Notes: generated from the sequence alone by a model not told the origin. A stretch of DNA of 37,077 bases from CAURMH01 sp963525745 (GCA_963525745.1 CAURMH010000008.1:1-37077); one strand, 5' to 3'. Shown: positions 1 to 8,496, numbered from the stretch's first letter. Numbers and translations are program-made.

Positions 1-133
1 CTTCATAGGCTTGCTTTTGCCAATCCAATGCCTTGTTAAACACAAAACGAGAGCAGCCACAAAATTGAGCAATTTTGCGTTGCTGTTCTCCACTTGGTCT
101 AATTTCAAATTTAAAGGCTTTACGAATGAGCAT
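1..133 (-). CDS. tnpB: TnpB, IS200/IS605-family RNA-guided nuclease (N-terminus only)
   Basis: This is a partial gene; its 3' part lies left of the window. The reverse strand from the ATG at 133 reads MLIRKAFKFEIRPSGEQQRK, then IAQFCGCSRFVFNKALDWQKQ. That is the typical start of TnpB (the helix-turn-helix OrfB segment, in which a K-F-x-x-P-x-x-x-Q pattern is usual). TnpB proteins are RNA-guided DNA nucleases related to Cas12 that help the IS persist at its donor site. The RuvC catalytic residues and the omega-RNA region at the 3' end are outside the window, so activity cannot be judged. It faces away from tnpA with 43 bases between the two starts, as in IS605-type elements. Confidence 0.8.
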   Translation of the reverse strand, partial: MLIRKAFKFEIRPSGEQQRKIAQFCGCSRFVFNKALDWQKQAYE

Positions 134-176
134 AGTTCAGTCAAAATAGAATTTTCACTCATTATATACTTGGTCT

Positions 177-593
177 ATGCAAAAAGATACTGAAATCAGA
201 CACGGCAGACATTGTGTTTTTAACTTACATATTCATTTAGTTTTTGTTACAAAATATCGCAGAGGCGTATTCACGAAAGAAATTCTTGATGACTTAGCCG
301 AAATTTTCAAGTCGGTCTGTGTAGATTTTGAAGCGGAATTAGTAGAATTTGACGGTGAAGATGATCACGTTCATTTACTCATTGAATATCCGCCGAAAGT
401 GGCAGTTTCTACGCTAGTCAATAGCTTGAAAGGTGTTTCTAGCCGTATGATCAGAAAGAAAAATTATCCCTCTATTGAGAAAAAATTATGGGGCAATGCG
501 CTGTGGTCTCCGTCTTACTTTGCAGGAAACTGTGGTGGTGCACCGATTTCAATTATTCGCCAATACATTGAGCAACAACGAACACCCGATTAG
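177..593 (+). CDS. tnpA: IS200/IS605-family Y1 transposase TnpA
   Basis: A 138-residue Y1-class HUH transposase, full length for the family (about 130-155). It cuts and rejoins single-stranded DNA at the hairpin ends of the element. Visible motifs are H-V-H at residues 64-66 inside DDHVHLLIEYPPK (the metal-binding HUH pair) and the catalytic tyrosine at residue 130 in IRQYIEQQ. No frameshift is present, so the protein looks intact. With the divergent tnpB it makes an IS605-like element lying leftwards. Stem-loops directly downstream (603-650) fit the element's subterminal end structure. Confidence 0.9.
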   Translation: MQKDTEIRHGRHCVFNLHIHLVFVTKYRRGVFTKEILDDLAEIFKSVCVDFEAELVEFDGEDDHVHLLIEYPPKVAVSTLVNSLKGVSSRMIRKKNYPSIEKKLWGNALWSPSYFAGNCGGAPISIIRQYIEQQRTPD

Positions 594-602
594 TTAGTTT
601 TG

Positions 603-660
603 AAACGGCTACGCCGTTTGTGCCTTATATCTCCGCCTTGAAGGACGGAGTTTTACGGCA
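603..660 (+). repeat. Stem-loops at the tnpA-side end of the IS200/IS605 element
   Basis: Two stem-loops follow tnpA. The first is perfect: AAACGGC (603-609), loop TAC, GCCGTTT (613-619). The second is imperfect: CTCCG-CCTT (631-639) with AAGG-A-CGGAG (641-650). TTTTACGGCAC follows. Y1 transposases recognise such hairpins near the element ends, so the element probably ends close to 660. The exact cleavage site cannot be set without an empty-site comparison. Confidence 0.6.
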
Positions 661-698
661 CAGAGCTGATAAAACAAGATTTTTTATCGAAAATCCCT

Positions 699-704
699 TA
701 TAAT
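699..704 (+). promoter_or_regulatory. Candidate -10 box for ttcA-tusE
   Basis: A perfect TATAAT lies 60 bases before the ttcA start, just outside the IS end. No convincing -35 box is seen at 16-18 bases upstream (the best stretch is T-rich), so this rests on the -10 alone. Confidence 0.4.
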
Positions 705-764
705 GCGCCCTTCCCGTTTTACCACTTTCTATTTTACCACTTTCCGTTTTAGTATGGGCAAAAA

Positions 765-1697
765 ATGAACGACTCTACTCAGCAAGAAAAAAAGCAAGTT
801 TATAATTTTAATAAGCTACAAAAACGGTTGCGCCGTCATGTCGGTAATGCGATTGCCGATTTCGGTATGATTGAAGACGGCGATAAGGTGATGGTGTGTC
901 TTTCCGGTGGGAAGGACAGTTATACGCTGTTGGATATTTTATTAAATTTGCAGCAAAACGCGCCAATTCGCTTTGAGATTGTGGCGGTGAATCTCGATCA
1001 GAAGCAGCCGGGCTTTCCGGAACATGTTTTGCCGGATTATTTGGCCAAAATTGGGGTGACTTATAAAATCGTGCAGGAAAATACCTACGGCATTGTGAAA
1101 GAGAAAATTCCCGAAGGCAAAACCACCTGTTCACTTTGTTCTCGCCTGCGGCGCGGCATTTTATACCGCACGGCGACGGAACTCGGCGCGACGAAAATCG
1201 CTCTCGGGCATCACCGCGACGATATGTTGGCAACGCTTTTTTTAAATATGTTTTACGGCGGAAAATTGAAATCGATGCCGCCGAAATTAGTTTCCGACGA
1301 CGGAAAACACGTGGTTATTCGTCCTTTGGCTTACTGTAAAGAAAAAGACATTGAAAAGTATGCGCAGGCTAAAAGTTTTCCGATTATTCCTTGTAACCTT
1401 TGCGGTTCGCAGCCGAATTTACAACGTCAGGTCGTAAAAGACATGCTCAATACGTGGGATCGGCAATATCCGGGGCGGTTGGAGACGATGTTTAGTGCGA
1501 TGCAAAATATTACGCTGTCACATTTGTGTGATCCGACGTTATTCGATTTTAAAGATATTCGGCAGGGGCATGGTCTTAAGGGCGTGGAAGGCGATACGGC
1601 CTTTGATGAGGCGCCGATTGAACCGTTGCGGTTTGACGACGAGGAACGCGCGGATTTCGGTCAGGACAGCATGATTCAGATTACCGAAGTGAAATAA
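765..1697 (+). CDS. ttcA: tRNA 2-thiocytidine(32) synthetase TtcA
   Basis: Adds sulfur to cytidine 32 of several tRNAs in an ATP-dependent reaction in the cytoplasm. The 310-residue product has the PP-loop ATP-pyrophosphatase motif SGGKDS at residues 47-52. The iron-sulfur cluster cysteines are C122 and C125 (CSLC), with C210 and C213 in PCNLC; C122, C125 and C213 match the ligand positions known in E. coli TtcA. The ATG at 765 gives the usual length. The stop overlaps the tusE start by one base (TAATG), so the two are probably translated together. Two sulfur-related tRNA modification genes side by side make functional sense. Confidence 0.95.
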   Translation: MNDSTQQEKKQVYNFNKLQKRLRRHVGNAIADFGMIEDGDKVMVCLSGGKDSYTLLDILLNLQQNAPIRFEIVAVNLDQKQPGFPEHVLPDYLAKIGVTYKIVQENTYGIVKEKIPEGKTTCSLCSRLRRGILYRTATELGATKIALGHHRDDMLATLFLNMFYGGKLKSMPPKLVSDDGKHVVIRPLAYCKEKDIEKYAQAKSFPIIPCNLCGSQPNLQRQVVKDMLNTWDRQYPGRLETMFSAMQNITLSHLCDPTLFDFKDIRQGHGLKGVEGDTAFDEAPIEPLRFDDEERADFGQDSMIQITEVK

Positions 1698-2026
1698 TGA
1701 TTGAATTAGAAAATAAGCAAATTGCGACGGACGCGTCAGGCTATTTATTAAACACGGCGGATTGGAGCGAAGCGGTGGCGGAGGCCATTGCGCGGCAGGA
1801 ACAGATTGTATTAACGCCGGCGCATTGGGAAGTGATTTATTTTGTGCGGGCGTTTTATCAAGAATATAACACGTCGCCGGCGATTCGTATGTTGGTGAAA
1901 GCCATGGCCGATAAATTAGGCGCAGACAAGGGAAACAGCCGTTATTTGCAGCAACTTTTCCCTGATGGGCCGGCCAAGCAAGCGACAAAATTGGCCGGGC
2001 TGCCGAAACCGGCGAAATGCCTTTAA
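1697..2026 (+). CDS. tusE: TusE, final sulfur carrier for tRNA 2-thiouridine synthesis (DsrC family)
   Basis: A 109-residue DsrC/TusE-family protein. TusE takes a persulfide from TusBCD and passes it to MnmA for 2-thiolation of wobble uridine 34 in Glu, Lys and Gln tRNAs. The C-terminal sequence PKPAKCL puts the active cysteine second from the end (residue 108), as expected for TusE. The start overlaps the ttcA stop by one base. Downstream, 2027-2150 has an uptake signal (2047-2055) and a degenerate inverted copy at 2095-2103, and no gene. Confidence 0.92.
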   Translation: MIELENKQIATDASGYLLNTADWSEAVAEAIARQEQIVLTPAHWEVIYFVRAFYQEYNTSPAIRMLVKAMADKLGADKGNSRYLQQLFPDGPAKQATKLAGLPKPAKCL

Positions 2027-2150
2027 TCAATGCTTTTTTATTTTTGACCGCACTTTTATCTTTATGTTGATTTCCATGTCGATTTTTCATACGCAAGTGC
2101 GATCAATTTTTTGAGTGTTTAGACGAATCGCTTGTTTTCACCGATTGCTT

Positions 2151-2903
2151 TCAATGATTGTTTTCAATGAATTTCATTTCGGCTTCGTAGTATTTTAGGC
2201 GATTTTTATGATGCAGAAGCCAAACCGTGAATAACCGTTCGGACAAGAAGCCGAATACTCTTTTTTGATAATCCGAATAAGTCGATAAGTCAATGCGCTT
2301 CTCCATGTCGAATAAGATGTCGAATAGCCACTCGAAATAAGGCGTGACGGTTGATTTTTGCGCAATAAACATATTGCAACTGTAAAACGTCGTGCCGTTT
2401 TCCACTTGTTCAAATTCGGGCAAATAAGCCGGATAACGTTCTTTGATGATGTCTTTCACAATATACCAGTCTTGAATATGGTGATCGGCGCGGTACTGCG
2501 CTTTGATGCTCGGATTAGAAATATGGCTGATTTTCGGCAAAATAATGTCATATTCGCTTAATATTTTTACGATTTCCGCTTTAGAAAGCGGAAGATAAAA
2601 CCGCCGCCACGGTATGTTGCAACCTAAGATTTTTTTCTTTTTATGTTTTAGATAAAAATAGCGCCGGTAATGCACCAAGCCGAGAATGTCACACGAAATA
2701 TTTTTCCAACTATAATAAAGCAGCGTCAGTTCGCAATAATAGGGATTTTTCGCGGCGATATTGTCGCCGTTATTTTCTCTTAAATACGTCGGATCAATAT
2801 CCGGCCCGACACCGACCTGAAAAGGGCGATAAATCGATTGATCCAGCCCCTTCGGCAAAGAAAACGGTTTATGTGTCGCAATAAAAATGTTGATTTTCAT
2901 CAT
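2151..2903 (-). CDS. DUF4422 family glycosyltransferase
   Basis: A 250-residue soluble protein of the DUF4422 family, found in LPS and capsule loci and thought to be glycosyltransferases; the sugar cannot be told from sequence. Family landmarks are NIAAKNPYYCELTLLYYSWKN and LGLVHYRRYFYL near residues 47-85, then FYSCNMFIAQK and the C-terminal FGFLSERLFTVWLL. The start is ATG at 2903 or the adjacent in-frame ATG at 2900; AAGAAGGATT precedes them. It is the last gene of the leftward arm, 38 bases after the GT2 gene. The protein at 24029-24817 is a diverged paralogue sharing the same landmarks. Confidence 0.85.
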   Translation of the reverse strand: MMKINIFIATHKPFSLPKGLDQSIYRPFQVGVGPDIDPTYLRENNGDNIAAKNPYYCELTLLYYSWKNISCDILGLVHYRRYFYLKHKKKKILGCNIPWRRFYLPLSKAEIVKILSEYDIILPKISHISNPSIKAQYRADHHIQDWYIVKDIIKERYPAYLPEFEQVENGTTFYSCNMFIAQKSTVTPYFEWLFDILFDMEKRIDLSTYSDYQKRVFGFLSERLFTVWLLHHKNRLKYYEAEMKFIENNH

Positions 2904-2941
2904 AATCCTTCTTTTTTAAGCGCGATTAATCGCCTCAATCG

Positions 2942-3823
2942 CTATGCAAATCGTTTTAAATGAAGCGCCAATTTCGGGGAAATCAGCACCGCTAAAACAA
3001 TGATCAATTGCTTCAGGCTTTTGGTTTGGCTGAAAATATCAAAGTAGTACTTCGCCGCACGGCGGGATAAATTCATGATATGCGGATACGCCAAAATGTA
3101 GCTAGCGTTAATATTGAAATTACGTGCCTGTGTCTCGGTCTTCACATAATTTTCCCGAATGTACTCTAGGGCTTTTTGCGTGTTTGTGGTATCCGTCGAC
3201 ACGCTTGCCCGTTTAGTATGGAAAGTACAATAAGTGAGCGGCTCATCGACTTTGCAAGGCGTGAATGTTGGATCTTGCAGCAATTTCAGCAAGAAATCAT
3301 AGTCTTCCAAAGAACGAAGTGCGGTGGATAATCCGCCTATTTTTAAGAACAGCTCTTTCTTCACGCTAATCATCGGCATACCGCCGATTTTATTCGCCAA
3401 TAAAATGCGTTCAATGCTGATTTGCTGCGGTTCAATGGGATGGGTGACATAAGTGAAACCTTCATTCACCATTTCGCATTTTGCCGGATGATAAATAAAG
3501 TTAACCTCGGCGTGCTTGGCAATCATATCCGCTAATTTTTCACATTTATTGTTCGCAAAACGATCGTCGTCGTCTAAAAATAACAGCCAATCCCGTTGTG
3601 CATAGCGCGCACCGATATTACGGCTTTCCGCCGCGCCCTGATTGGTTTCGTTGCGAATCACCCGCACCGGAAAGGGATACGCTTGGCTGACCTCAACGGC
3701 TTCTTTCGAGCAATCGTCCACAATCACTACCTCAAAATTGTGAACGGTTTGTTGACACAAATTTTCCAGCAAAGCCGGAATTTCGTCTTTTCGATTATAA
3801 GAAGGAACGATGATACTGAACAT
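2942..3823 (-). CDS. Family 2 glycosyltransferase (GT-A)
   Basis: A 293-residue GT2 enzyme that would add a nucleotide-activated sugar to a lipid-linked glycan on the cytoplasmic face. It opens with FSIIVPSYNRKDEIPALLENL and has the nucleotide-binding VVIVDDCS, then GAAESRNIGARYA and the metal-binding LLFLDDDDRF near residues 83-92. The C-terminal part is basic with a hydrophobic last 40 residues that may touch the membrane. The ATG overlaps the stop of the upstream polymerase-like gene (TAATG), so the two are translationally coupled. An uptake signal lies inside the gene. The sugar specificity is unknown. Confidence 0.88.
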   Translation of the reverse strand: MFSIIVPSYNRKDEIPALLENLCQQTVHNFEVVIVDDCSKEAVEVSQAYPFPVRVIRNETNQGAAESRNIGARYAQRDWLLFLDDDDRFANNKCEKLADMIAKHAEVNFIYHPAKCEMVNEGFTYVTHPIEPQQISIERILLANKIGGMPMISVKKELFLKIGGLSTALRSLEDYDFLLKLLQDPTFTPCKVDEPLTYCTFHTKRASVSTDTTNTQKALEYIRENYVKTETQARNFNINASYILAYPHIMNLSRRAAKYYFDIFSQTKSLKQLIIVLAVLISPKLALHLKRFA

Positions 3824-5016
3824 TATTTCTCCTCTTTTGGTTTAAATAATACAAGTTGTTTGCCGTGCGAACCGAATAACGATAAGAACATCAACATCAC
3901 AAACATGATGCCGGGGAAGGCGAAGGTGTCGGCTTTGACGTTACAAGCGGCGAGAATGACAAAGACGGAAAGAATGAATTTCCAACTGCCGTCGAACCAA
4001 TTTATCGCGACTTTGCGCACAAAATAAAAGGTTACTAAAAAACAGACCAAAGCATAAGCCGCACCGCCGTATAAAATCTGGCGTAAGAAGCCGGAATCCG
4101 TGTGACCGTAATAACGCCCCACTTCTGTTTGCCCGGTCATATATAAGCCGTCGCCGGAAATAAATTGTTTTAACGTCGGCATGAATAAATGATTTTTCAC
4201 TAAGGTATCGGTGGACGAACTCACAAATCCCGCACCGTGTAGGAAATTAATTACCGGTTCAAGGGCATGGGCAACATACGGATTTTCCGGCAAGAAATAC
4301 GCCAATAACAACACCAGCAAAACAAAAGAAATTAGCGCCGGAATATACCGCACTTTGAAATATAACAGAATACTCACTGCCGAGAGCACCAAAAAGGTTC
4401 TGCCGGAAAGCAAACCGATGCACAGCATAAAGAAGATAATCAGGCTCGGAATGCGGTTGTGTTTCGCGTTATAAGCAAGCAGAAAATGGAATAGCATTAA
4501 ATAGAATAAACTCAGTTGGAAAAATGCCGCCGAGGTAACGTTATACAGGCGATATTCCTGTTCTGAGCCGTAAAAACGCGCAGGCAATAATGCATTGGTG
4601 GCAAGCAGGAAATCAATCATAAAAGATACGCCAAGCAGAGCTAGCAACCCCAATACAAATTGCAGAACGATACCGATTTGCAGATCCCTGATAAGGACAA
4701 TTTTCCCTTGAGGACGGGCATAAAACGCATTATAAAGCCCTACGCCGAATACAAATAAAATCAAAGATTTTACATACATGGCGATGACAGAAAAATCACG
4801 CGTGCCGTTTATAAGCAAAGGAATCACGCTGAACAGAATCAAGCCGCCCAACACAGCGAGGCTGTCTAACGGCACAATTACGCCGTTGGGCTGTTGTTTT
4901 TTCATTACCCGATAAGCCAACAGCGCCAAGGCGACAAGCCCTATGACAAAAGACATGCGCAGAAAATGGAAAAACCAGGGATCGTAAAGGTAAAACAAAT
5001 TAAAAAGTGCGGTCAC
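3823..5016 (-). CDS. O-antigen polymerase/ligase-like polytopic membrane protein
   Basis: A hydrophobic protein of about 397 residues with roughly ten membrane segments and one larger loop (near FLHGAGFVSSSTDTLVKNHL to GRYYGHTDSGF). This is the layout of Wzy polymerases and WaaL ligases, which act on undecaprenyl-linked glycans in the periplasm. Sequence does not separate the two; a Wzx-like flippase in the other arm favours polymerase. I place the start at the GTG at 5016, which has CGGAG five bases upstream. An in-frame GTG at 5076 would add 20 residues but lies in a hairpin with no ribosome site. The chosen start abuts an uptake signal, so that signal encodes residues 2-4. Confidence 0.75.
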   Translation of the reverse strand: MTALFNLFYLYDPWFFHFLRMSFVIGLVALALLAYRVMKKQQPNGVIVPLDSLAVLGGLILFSVIPLLINGTRDFSVIAMYVKSLILFVFGVGLYNAFYARPQGKIVLIRDLQIGIVLQFVLGLLALLGVSFMIDFLLATNALLPARFYGSEQEYRLYNVTSAAFFQLSLFYLMLFHFLLAYNAKHNRIPSLIIFFMLCIGLLSGRTFLVLSAVSILLYFKVRYIPALISFVLLVLLLAYFLPENPYVAHALEPVINFLHGAGFVSSSTDTLVKNHLFMPTLKQFISGDGLYMTGQTEVGRYYGHTDSGFLRQILYGGAAYALVCFLVTFYFVRKVAINWFDGSWKFILSVFVILAACNVKADTFAFPGIMFVMLMFLSLFGSHGKQLVLFKPKEEK

Positions 5017-5035
5017 AAAAACTCCGTTTTTTGAA

Positions 5036-5089
5036 CGTTGGCTATGCCAACGGGTCCGAAGGATCGAATAAATCACCTAAGTGATTTAT
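5036..5089. repeat. Two adjacent stem-loops between the GT25 and polymerase-like genes
   Basis: First hairpin: CGTTGGC (5036-5042), loop TAT, GCCAACG (5046-5052). Second: ATAAATCAC (5068-5076), loop CTAA, GTGATTTAT (5081-5089). Both stems are perfect. They fill most of the 86-base gap in the leftward operon. Neither is followed by a clear T-run on the coding strand, so transcript processing or stability is more likely than termination. Confidence 0.6.
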
Positions 5090-5102
5090 GCGTATTTTTT
5101 CG

Positions 5103-5873
5103 TTATTTTCCTAAGTTCTTTTTCACGGCCAGCAGTTTCTTCAGCGGATATTTCAACAATTTTTTCAGCAAGTTATTGGATTTTGAACCGCGCACGGCTT
5201 CTAAATTACTGATCAACTGCGGGTTTTCAATCGCCATTAACGGGCGCACCACGTTGTTATTTAGCTTAAATTGCATTTCAAATAACAGAAAATCGTCGGC
5301 AAGCCAAAACGGTTTTTCCTGTGCCAAAATTCGAAGAAACATTCGCGCTGCGGATTTTTTGATGAGATACGCCACCGTGCCGGCAAAATAACTTTTGTAA
5401 GGATAAGCATAGGTGACCTCTCCCATTTTGTGACGTAGGAAAGCAAACGTCGTCGGGTAATTGATTTCCAGTTCCGTATCATCGAATTCGGCGATTTTAG
5501 ATTGCCCGATAAGCACAATATCCGTCGTGCAATGCTGCGCCAGAAGTGCGGTCAAATTTCTCGGTAAATTTTTGTTAAATAGGGCGTCGTCTTCGCATAC
5601 CAAGGCATAGTCGCTTTCCTTAATATAATCATCGGCGACAATGCGGCGATAAACCTCAAGATGGCTCAACGTACAACCGATTTCCCCTTTGGTCACTTGG
5701 CGCTTGTAATGCCGTGTAAATTTTTCAAGATTAAATTGTTCGGAAAGTTCATTCCATGCTTTTTGCATGGTATTTATCGCCGAAAACACCTCAAAATCTG
5801 CCGTATTCGGCTGGGAAAAGAACACTTCGCGACGCCGAACGTCTTTATCTAACGAAATTAAATATTTCTTCAT
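5103..5873 (-). CDS. Family 25 glycosyltransferase (LOS biosynthesis type)
   Basis: A 256-residue GT25 enzyme, the family of Haemophilus and Neisseria LOS galactosyl- and glucosyltransferases such as LpsA, Lex2B and LgtB. It starts with the family's MKKYLISLDKDVRRREVF and has VTKGEIGCTLSHLEVY near residues 60-75 and the metal-binding VCEDDALF near 91-98. YFAGTVAYLIKKSAARMFL is a later family landmark. It is the first gene of the leftward arm. An uptake signal lies within it. I see no tetranucleotide repeat tract at its 5' end, so there is no sign of the slipped-strand phase variation known for lex2B. Acceptor and sugar are unknown. Confidence 0.88.
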   Translation of the reverse strand: MKKYLISLDKDVRRREVFFSQPNTADFEVFSAINTMQKAWNELSEQFNLEKFTRHYKRQVTKGEIGCTLSHLEVYRRIVADDYIKESDYALVCEDDALFNKNLPRNLTALLAQHCTTDIVLIGQSKIAEFDDTELEINYPTTFAFLRHKMGEVTYAYPYKSYFAGTVAYLIKKSAARMFLRILAQEKPFWLADDFLLFEMQFKLNNNVVRPLMAIENPQLISNLEAVRGSKSNNLLKKLLKYPLKKLLAVKKNLGK

Positions 5874-5948
5874 AAAAGTCTCAATAAAACGTTATTCTCC
5901 GCCATTTATCTGTCAGCAGACCACAGGTCGAAATCGTTGCATAAAGGA

Positions 5949-5977
5949 TTGCCGATTATACTAAAGAAATCTATAAT
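5949..5977 (+). promoter_or_regulatory. Promoter for the flippase arm
   Basis: TTGCCG (5949-5954), a 17-base spacer and perfect TATAAT (5972-5977), 43 bases before the flippase start. On the other strand a TATAAT (5960-5955) lies inside the spacer but lacks a good -35. The leftward arm may therefore fire from an overlapping promoter. Confidence 0.65.
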
Positions 5978-6019
5978 TCCCCACCTATTTTACGGCAAAA
6001 CATAAGTTCGATTTTCCCG

Positions 6020-7543
6020 ATGTCCAACAAAACCATTGCTAAAAATACCCTTTTTCTTTATATCCGCATGTTGTTCAATATGGGCGCGATGCTTTATATC
6101 TCGCGCGAGGTATTGCGTGTGTTGGGCGTGGAAGATTTCGGGATTTACAACATTGTTATGAGTCTGGTCGTTTTCTTTTCCTTTCTTAACGGTACCATGA
6201 CGGCAACCACTCAACGTTTTATTAACGTGGAAAAAGCGTCAAATGATAGCAAACGGGTTAATAAAGTCTTTAATATCAGTTTTCTTAATCACTTATTTAT
6301 TATGCTGGTTGTCGTTGTATTGGCGGAAACCGTGGGCTTGTGGTTTTTAAATCATAAATTGAACATTCCCGCGCCACGCATGAACGCCGCCAATATTGTG
6401 TATCAAGTGGCATTGCTGATTGCATTGGTGGAAATCATTAAAGTACCGTTTAACGCCATGATTGTGGCCCATGAGCGAATGTCTTTTTATGCTTGGTTGG
6501 GTTTGGCGGAAACCGGGTTAAAACTAACCGCCATTTTTATTCTGAGTCACATTGAAAACGACGATAAGTTGATTACTTATAGCCTGTTGTTGCTGGGCGT
6601 GAGTTTATTGGTGTTCACCCTGTATTTTCGTTTCACCCGTAAAGCCTTCCATGCCGAAACCCGCTTCAACTTTGAGAAGGATTTAAGCAAAACCAAAGAA
6701 ATGATGCATTTTTCCGGTTGGATGTTAATGGGGCAAGTGGCTTATGTCGGTTCCACGCAAGGCTTGAACATGGTCACTAACCTGTTCTTCGGCGTGACCG
6801 TCAATGCGGCGGTGGGCATTGCCACCCAGGTGGACACGGCGGTGTATAGCTTCGTGAATAATTTTCAGGTGGCGTTTAACCCGCAGCTGGTGCAGTCTTA
6901 TGCGGCAAAAGATTATGACCGCAATAAAAAATTGATTTTGGGCACATCAAAATACTCTTTCTATTTAATCGCCATTTTATCCGCGCCCGTGCTGTATTTC
7001 AGCCACACCCTGCTCACCCTTTGGTTGGGCGATCATGTGCCGCAATATGCCGAAAAACTGGTGCAAGCCACTATCGTTTGTTCTTTAATCAGCGCCATGG
7101 CGGGTTCCTTCTGGATGACTGCGTTGGCAATCGGCTCGCAAACCATTAAACAATACAACATCATTTTAGCCATCATTGATCTTTGCACCGTACCGCTTGC
7201 TTATTATTTATTTACGCTCGGCTACAATCCTGTGTTCGCTTTCATCGGTAAATTCTGCACAATGATAATAATGCAGGCTTACCGTCTGTATTTTATTAAT
7301 AAAAAAATTAAATTTAATCGAAAAGAATTTGTCTCATATTTATTGAGTATCGGCATTGTTTTTGCCTTTTTACTGGGTTTAATTTATTTATCGGATACTC
7401 AACGCACCTACTCCCTTGCGGAATTCGTCGGTGAAGCCGTTTTTATCGAAGTCATTCTGTTTACCCTTATTCTATTCATCGGATTAAACAAAGCGGAAAA
7501 AAGCTTCTTATTTAGCGATTTATTGAAAAGAGTGAGAAAATGA
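6020..7543 (+). CDS. Wzx-like lipid-linked oligosaccharide flippase (MOP superfamily)
   Basis: A 507-residue inner-membrane protein with 12-14 predicted helices, the size and layout of polysaccharide flippases of the MOP superfamily. These move undecaprenyl-diphosphate-linked repeat units to the periplasm. The N-terminus NTLFLYIRMLFNMGAMLYISREVLRVLGVEDFGIYNIV is typical of the PST/Wzx group, with arginines in the first amphipathic helix. The stop overlaps the next start (ATGA), so the pyruvyl transferase-like gene is coupled to it. With the divergent Wzy-like protein it supplies the two membrane steps of a Wzx/Wzy route. No initiating sugar-phosphate transferase is seen nearby. Confidence 0.85.
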   Translation: MSNKTIAKNTLFLYIRMLFNMGAMLYISREVLRVLGVEDFGIYNIVMSLVVFFSFLNGTMTATTQRFINVEKASNDSKRVNKVFNISFLNHLFIMLVVVVLAETVGLWFLNHKLNIPAPRMNAANIVYQVALLIALVEIIKVPFNAMIVAHERMSFYAWLGLAETGLKLTAIFILSHIENDDKLITYSLLLLGVSLLVFTLYFRFTRKAFHAETRFNFEKDLSKTKEMMHFSGWMLMGQVAYVGSTQGLNMVTNLFFGVTVNAAVGIATQVDTAVYSFVNNFQVAFNPQLVQSYAAKDYDRNKKLILGTSKYSFYLIAILSAPVLYFSHTLLTLWLGDHVPQYAEKLVQATIVCSLISAMAGSFWMTALAIGSQTIKQYNIILAIIDLCTVPLAYYLFTLGYNPVFAFIGKFCTMIIMQAYRLYFINKKIKFNRKEFVSYLLSIGIVFAFLLGLIYLSDTQRTYSLAEFVGEAVFIEVILFTLILFIGLNKAEKSFLFSDLLKRVRK

Positions 7544-8496
7544 ATCAACAACTTATTGATTTAAAACATAAGCTGGATCCCATTGCGAATTTAATTAAAG
7601 ATAAAAACGATGTCTTTTATCTGGATTATCCACTACATTTAAATGTGGGTGATTTATTGATTTATCATGGAACTGAACAGTTTTTCATCGATCACAACAT
7701 TAATGTGACGTTAAAACGCAGTGAATACGACACAGATATCGAAGAAATTAAACAAAAAATCACGCCGAATACCACCATTTTATTGCATGGCGGCGGCAAT
7801 TTCGGCGATCTTTACCCGCAACATCAAAACCTGCGCGAAGCCGTTGTGCAAAGCTTCCCGAACAATCGCGTGATTGTGTTGCCGCAAACGCTTTTCTATA
7901 AAAGCCAAGAAACGCTGGAAAAATCGACCGCACTTTTTCGCCGACACCAAGATTGCCATTTACTGGCACGCGATGAAAGAACTGCAAAAGCCTTCAAACA
8001 ATTTTCACCAAACGTGTATTTATCGCCCGACATGGCGCACGAACTCTATGGTACGTTGCCGACTAAAAACACGAACACCGGAAAAGCCCTTTATTTCCTG
8101 CGTAAAGACATTGAAGCCAGTGATATTGAAAAAAACATCGCCGCTCAATTATCCGTCGGTAGCCACATTAAAGACTGGGATGATATTTTATCTAAACGCG
8201 ACGGCATCGTACTGGCAATCAGCTGGCGTTTAGCTAAATTCGCTCATAAACGCCATCTCGGCTGGCTTAAGAATGTTGTTCAGTATTTTTGGAAAAATTA
8301 CACCTTGCGTATTGTAAAACGCGTAGCACAAGATTTTCTCAATTACGATAACATCACCACCACCCGCCTGCACGGGCATATTTTTTCCTGTCTGTTGGAA
8401 ATTCCGAATGTTGTCTGTGATAATTCCTACGGTAAAAATACGGGGTATGCTGATTTATGGACGAAAGGGCTGAATTTTGTTGAATTTTTTAGATGA
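7540..8496 (+). CDS. Polysaccharide pyruvyl transferase family protein
   Basis: A 318-residue member of the polysaccharide pyruvyl transferase family (WcaK/CsaB/EpsO type). Known members transfer pyruvate from phosphoenolpyruvate to form a ketal on a sugar; some relatives have other roles. Landmarks are NVGDLLIYHGTEQFF near residues 36-50, ILLHGGGNFGDLYP near 84-97, VLPQTLFYK and, late in the chain, TTTRLHGHIFSCLLEIPNVV followed by DNSYGKNTGY. The RLHGH and GGGNFGD motifs mark the family's two Rossmann-like halves. It follows the flippase with a four-base overlap and ends at a strong hairpin terminator. The likely role is to add an acidic pyruvate to the local glycan. Confidence 0.85.
   Translation: MNQQLIDLKHKLDPIANLIKDKNDVFYLDYPLHLNVGDLLIYHGTEQFFIDHNINVTLKRSEYDTDIEEIKQKITPNTTILLHGGGNFGDLYPQHQNLREAVVQSFPNNRVIVLPQTLFYKSQETLEKSTALFRRHQDCHLLARDERTAKAFKQFSPNVYLSPDMAHELYGTLPTKNTNTGKALYFLRKDIEASDIEKNIAAQLSVGSHIKDWDDILSKRDGIVLAISWRLAKFAHKRHLGWLKNVVQYFWKNYTLRIVKRVAQDFLNYDNITTTRLHGHIFSCLLEIPNVVCDNSYGKNTGYADLWTKGLNFVEFFR

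Noticed and set aside
2151..8496. Tetranucleotide or homopolymer tracts for phase variation of glycosyltransferase genes
   Set aside because: No tandem repeat run of the kind seen in Haemophilus LOS genes was found at any 5' end.
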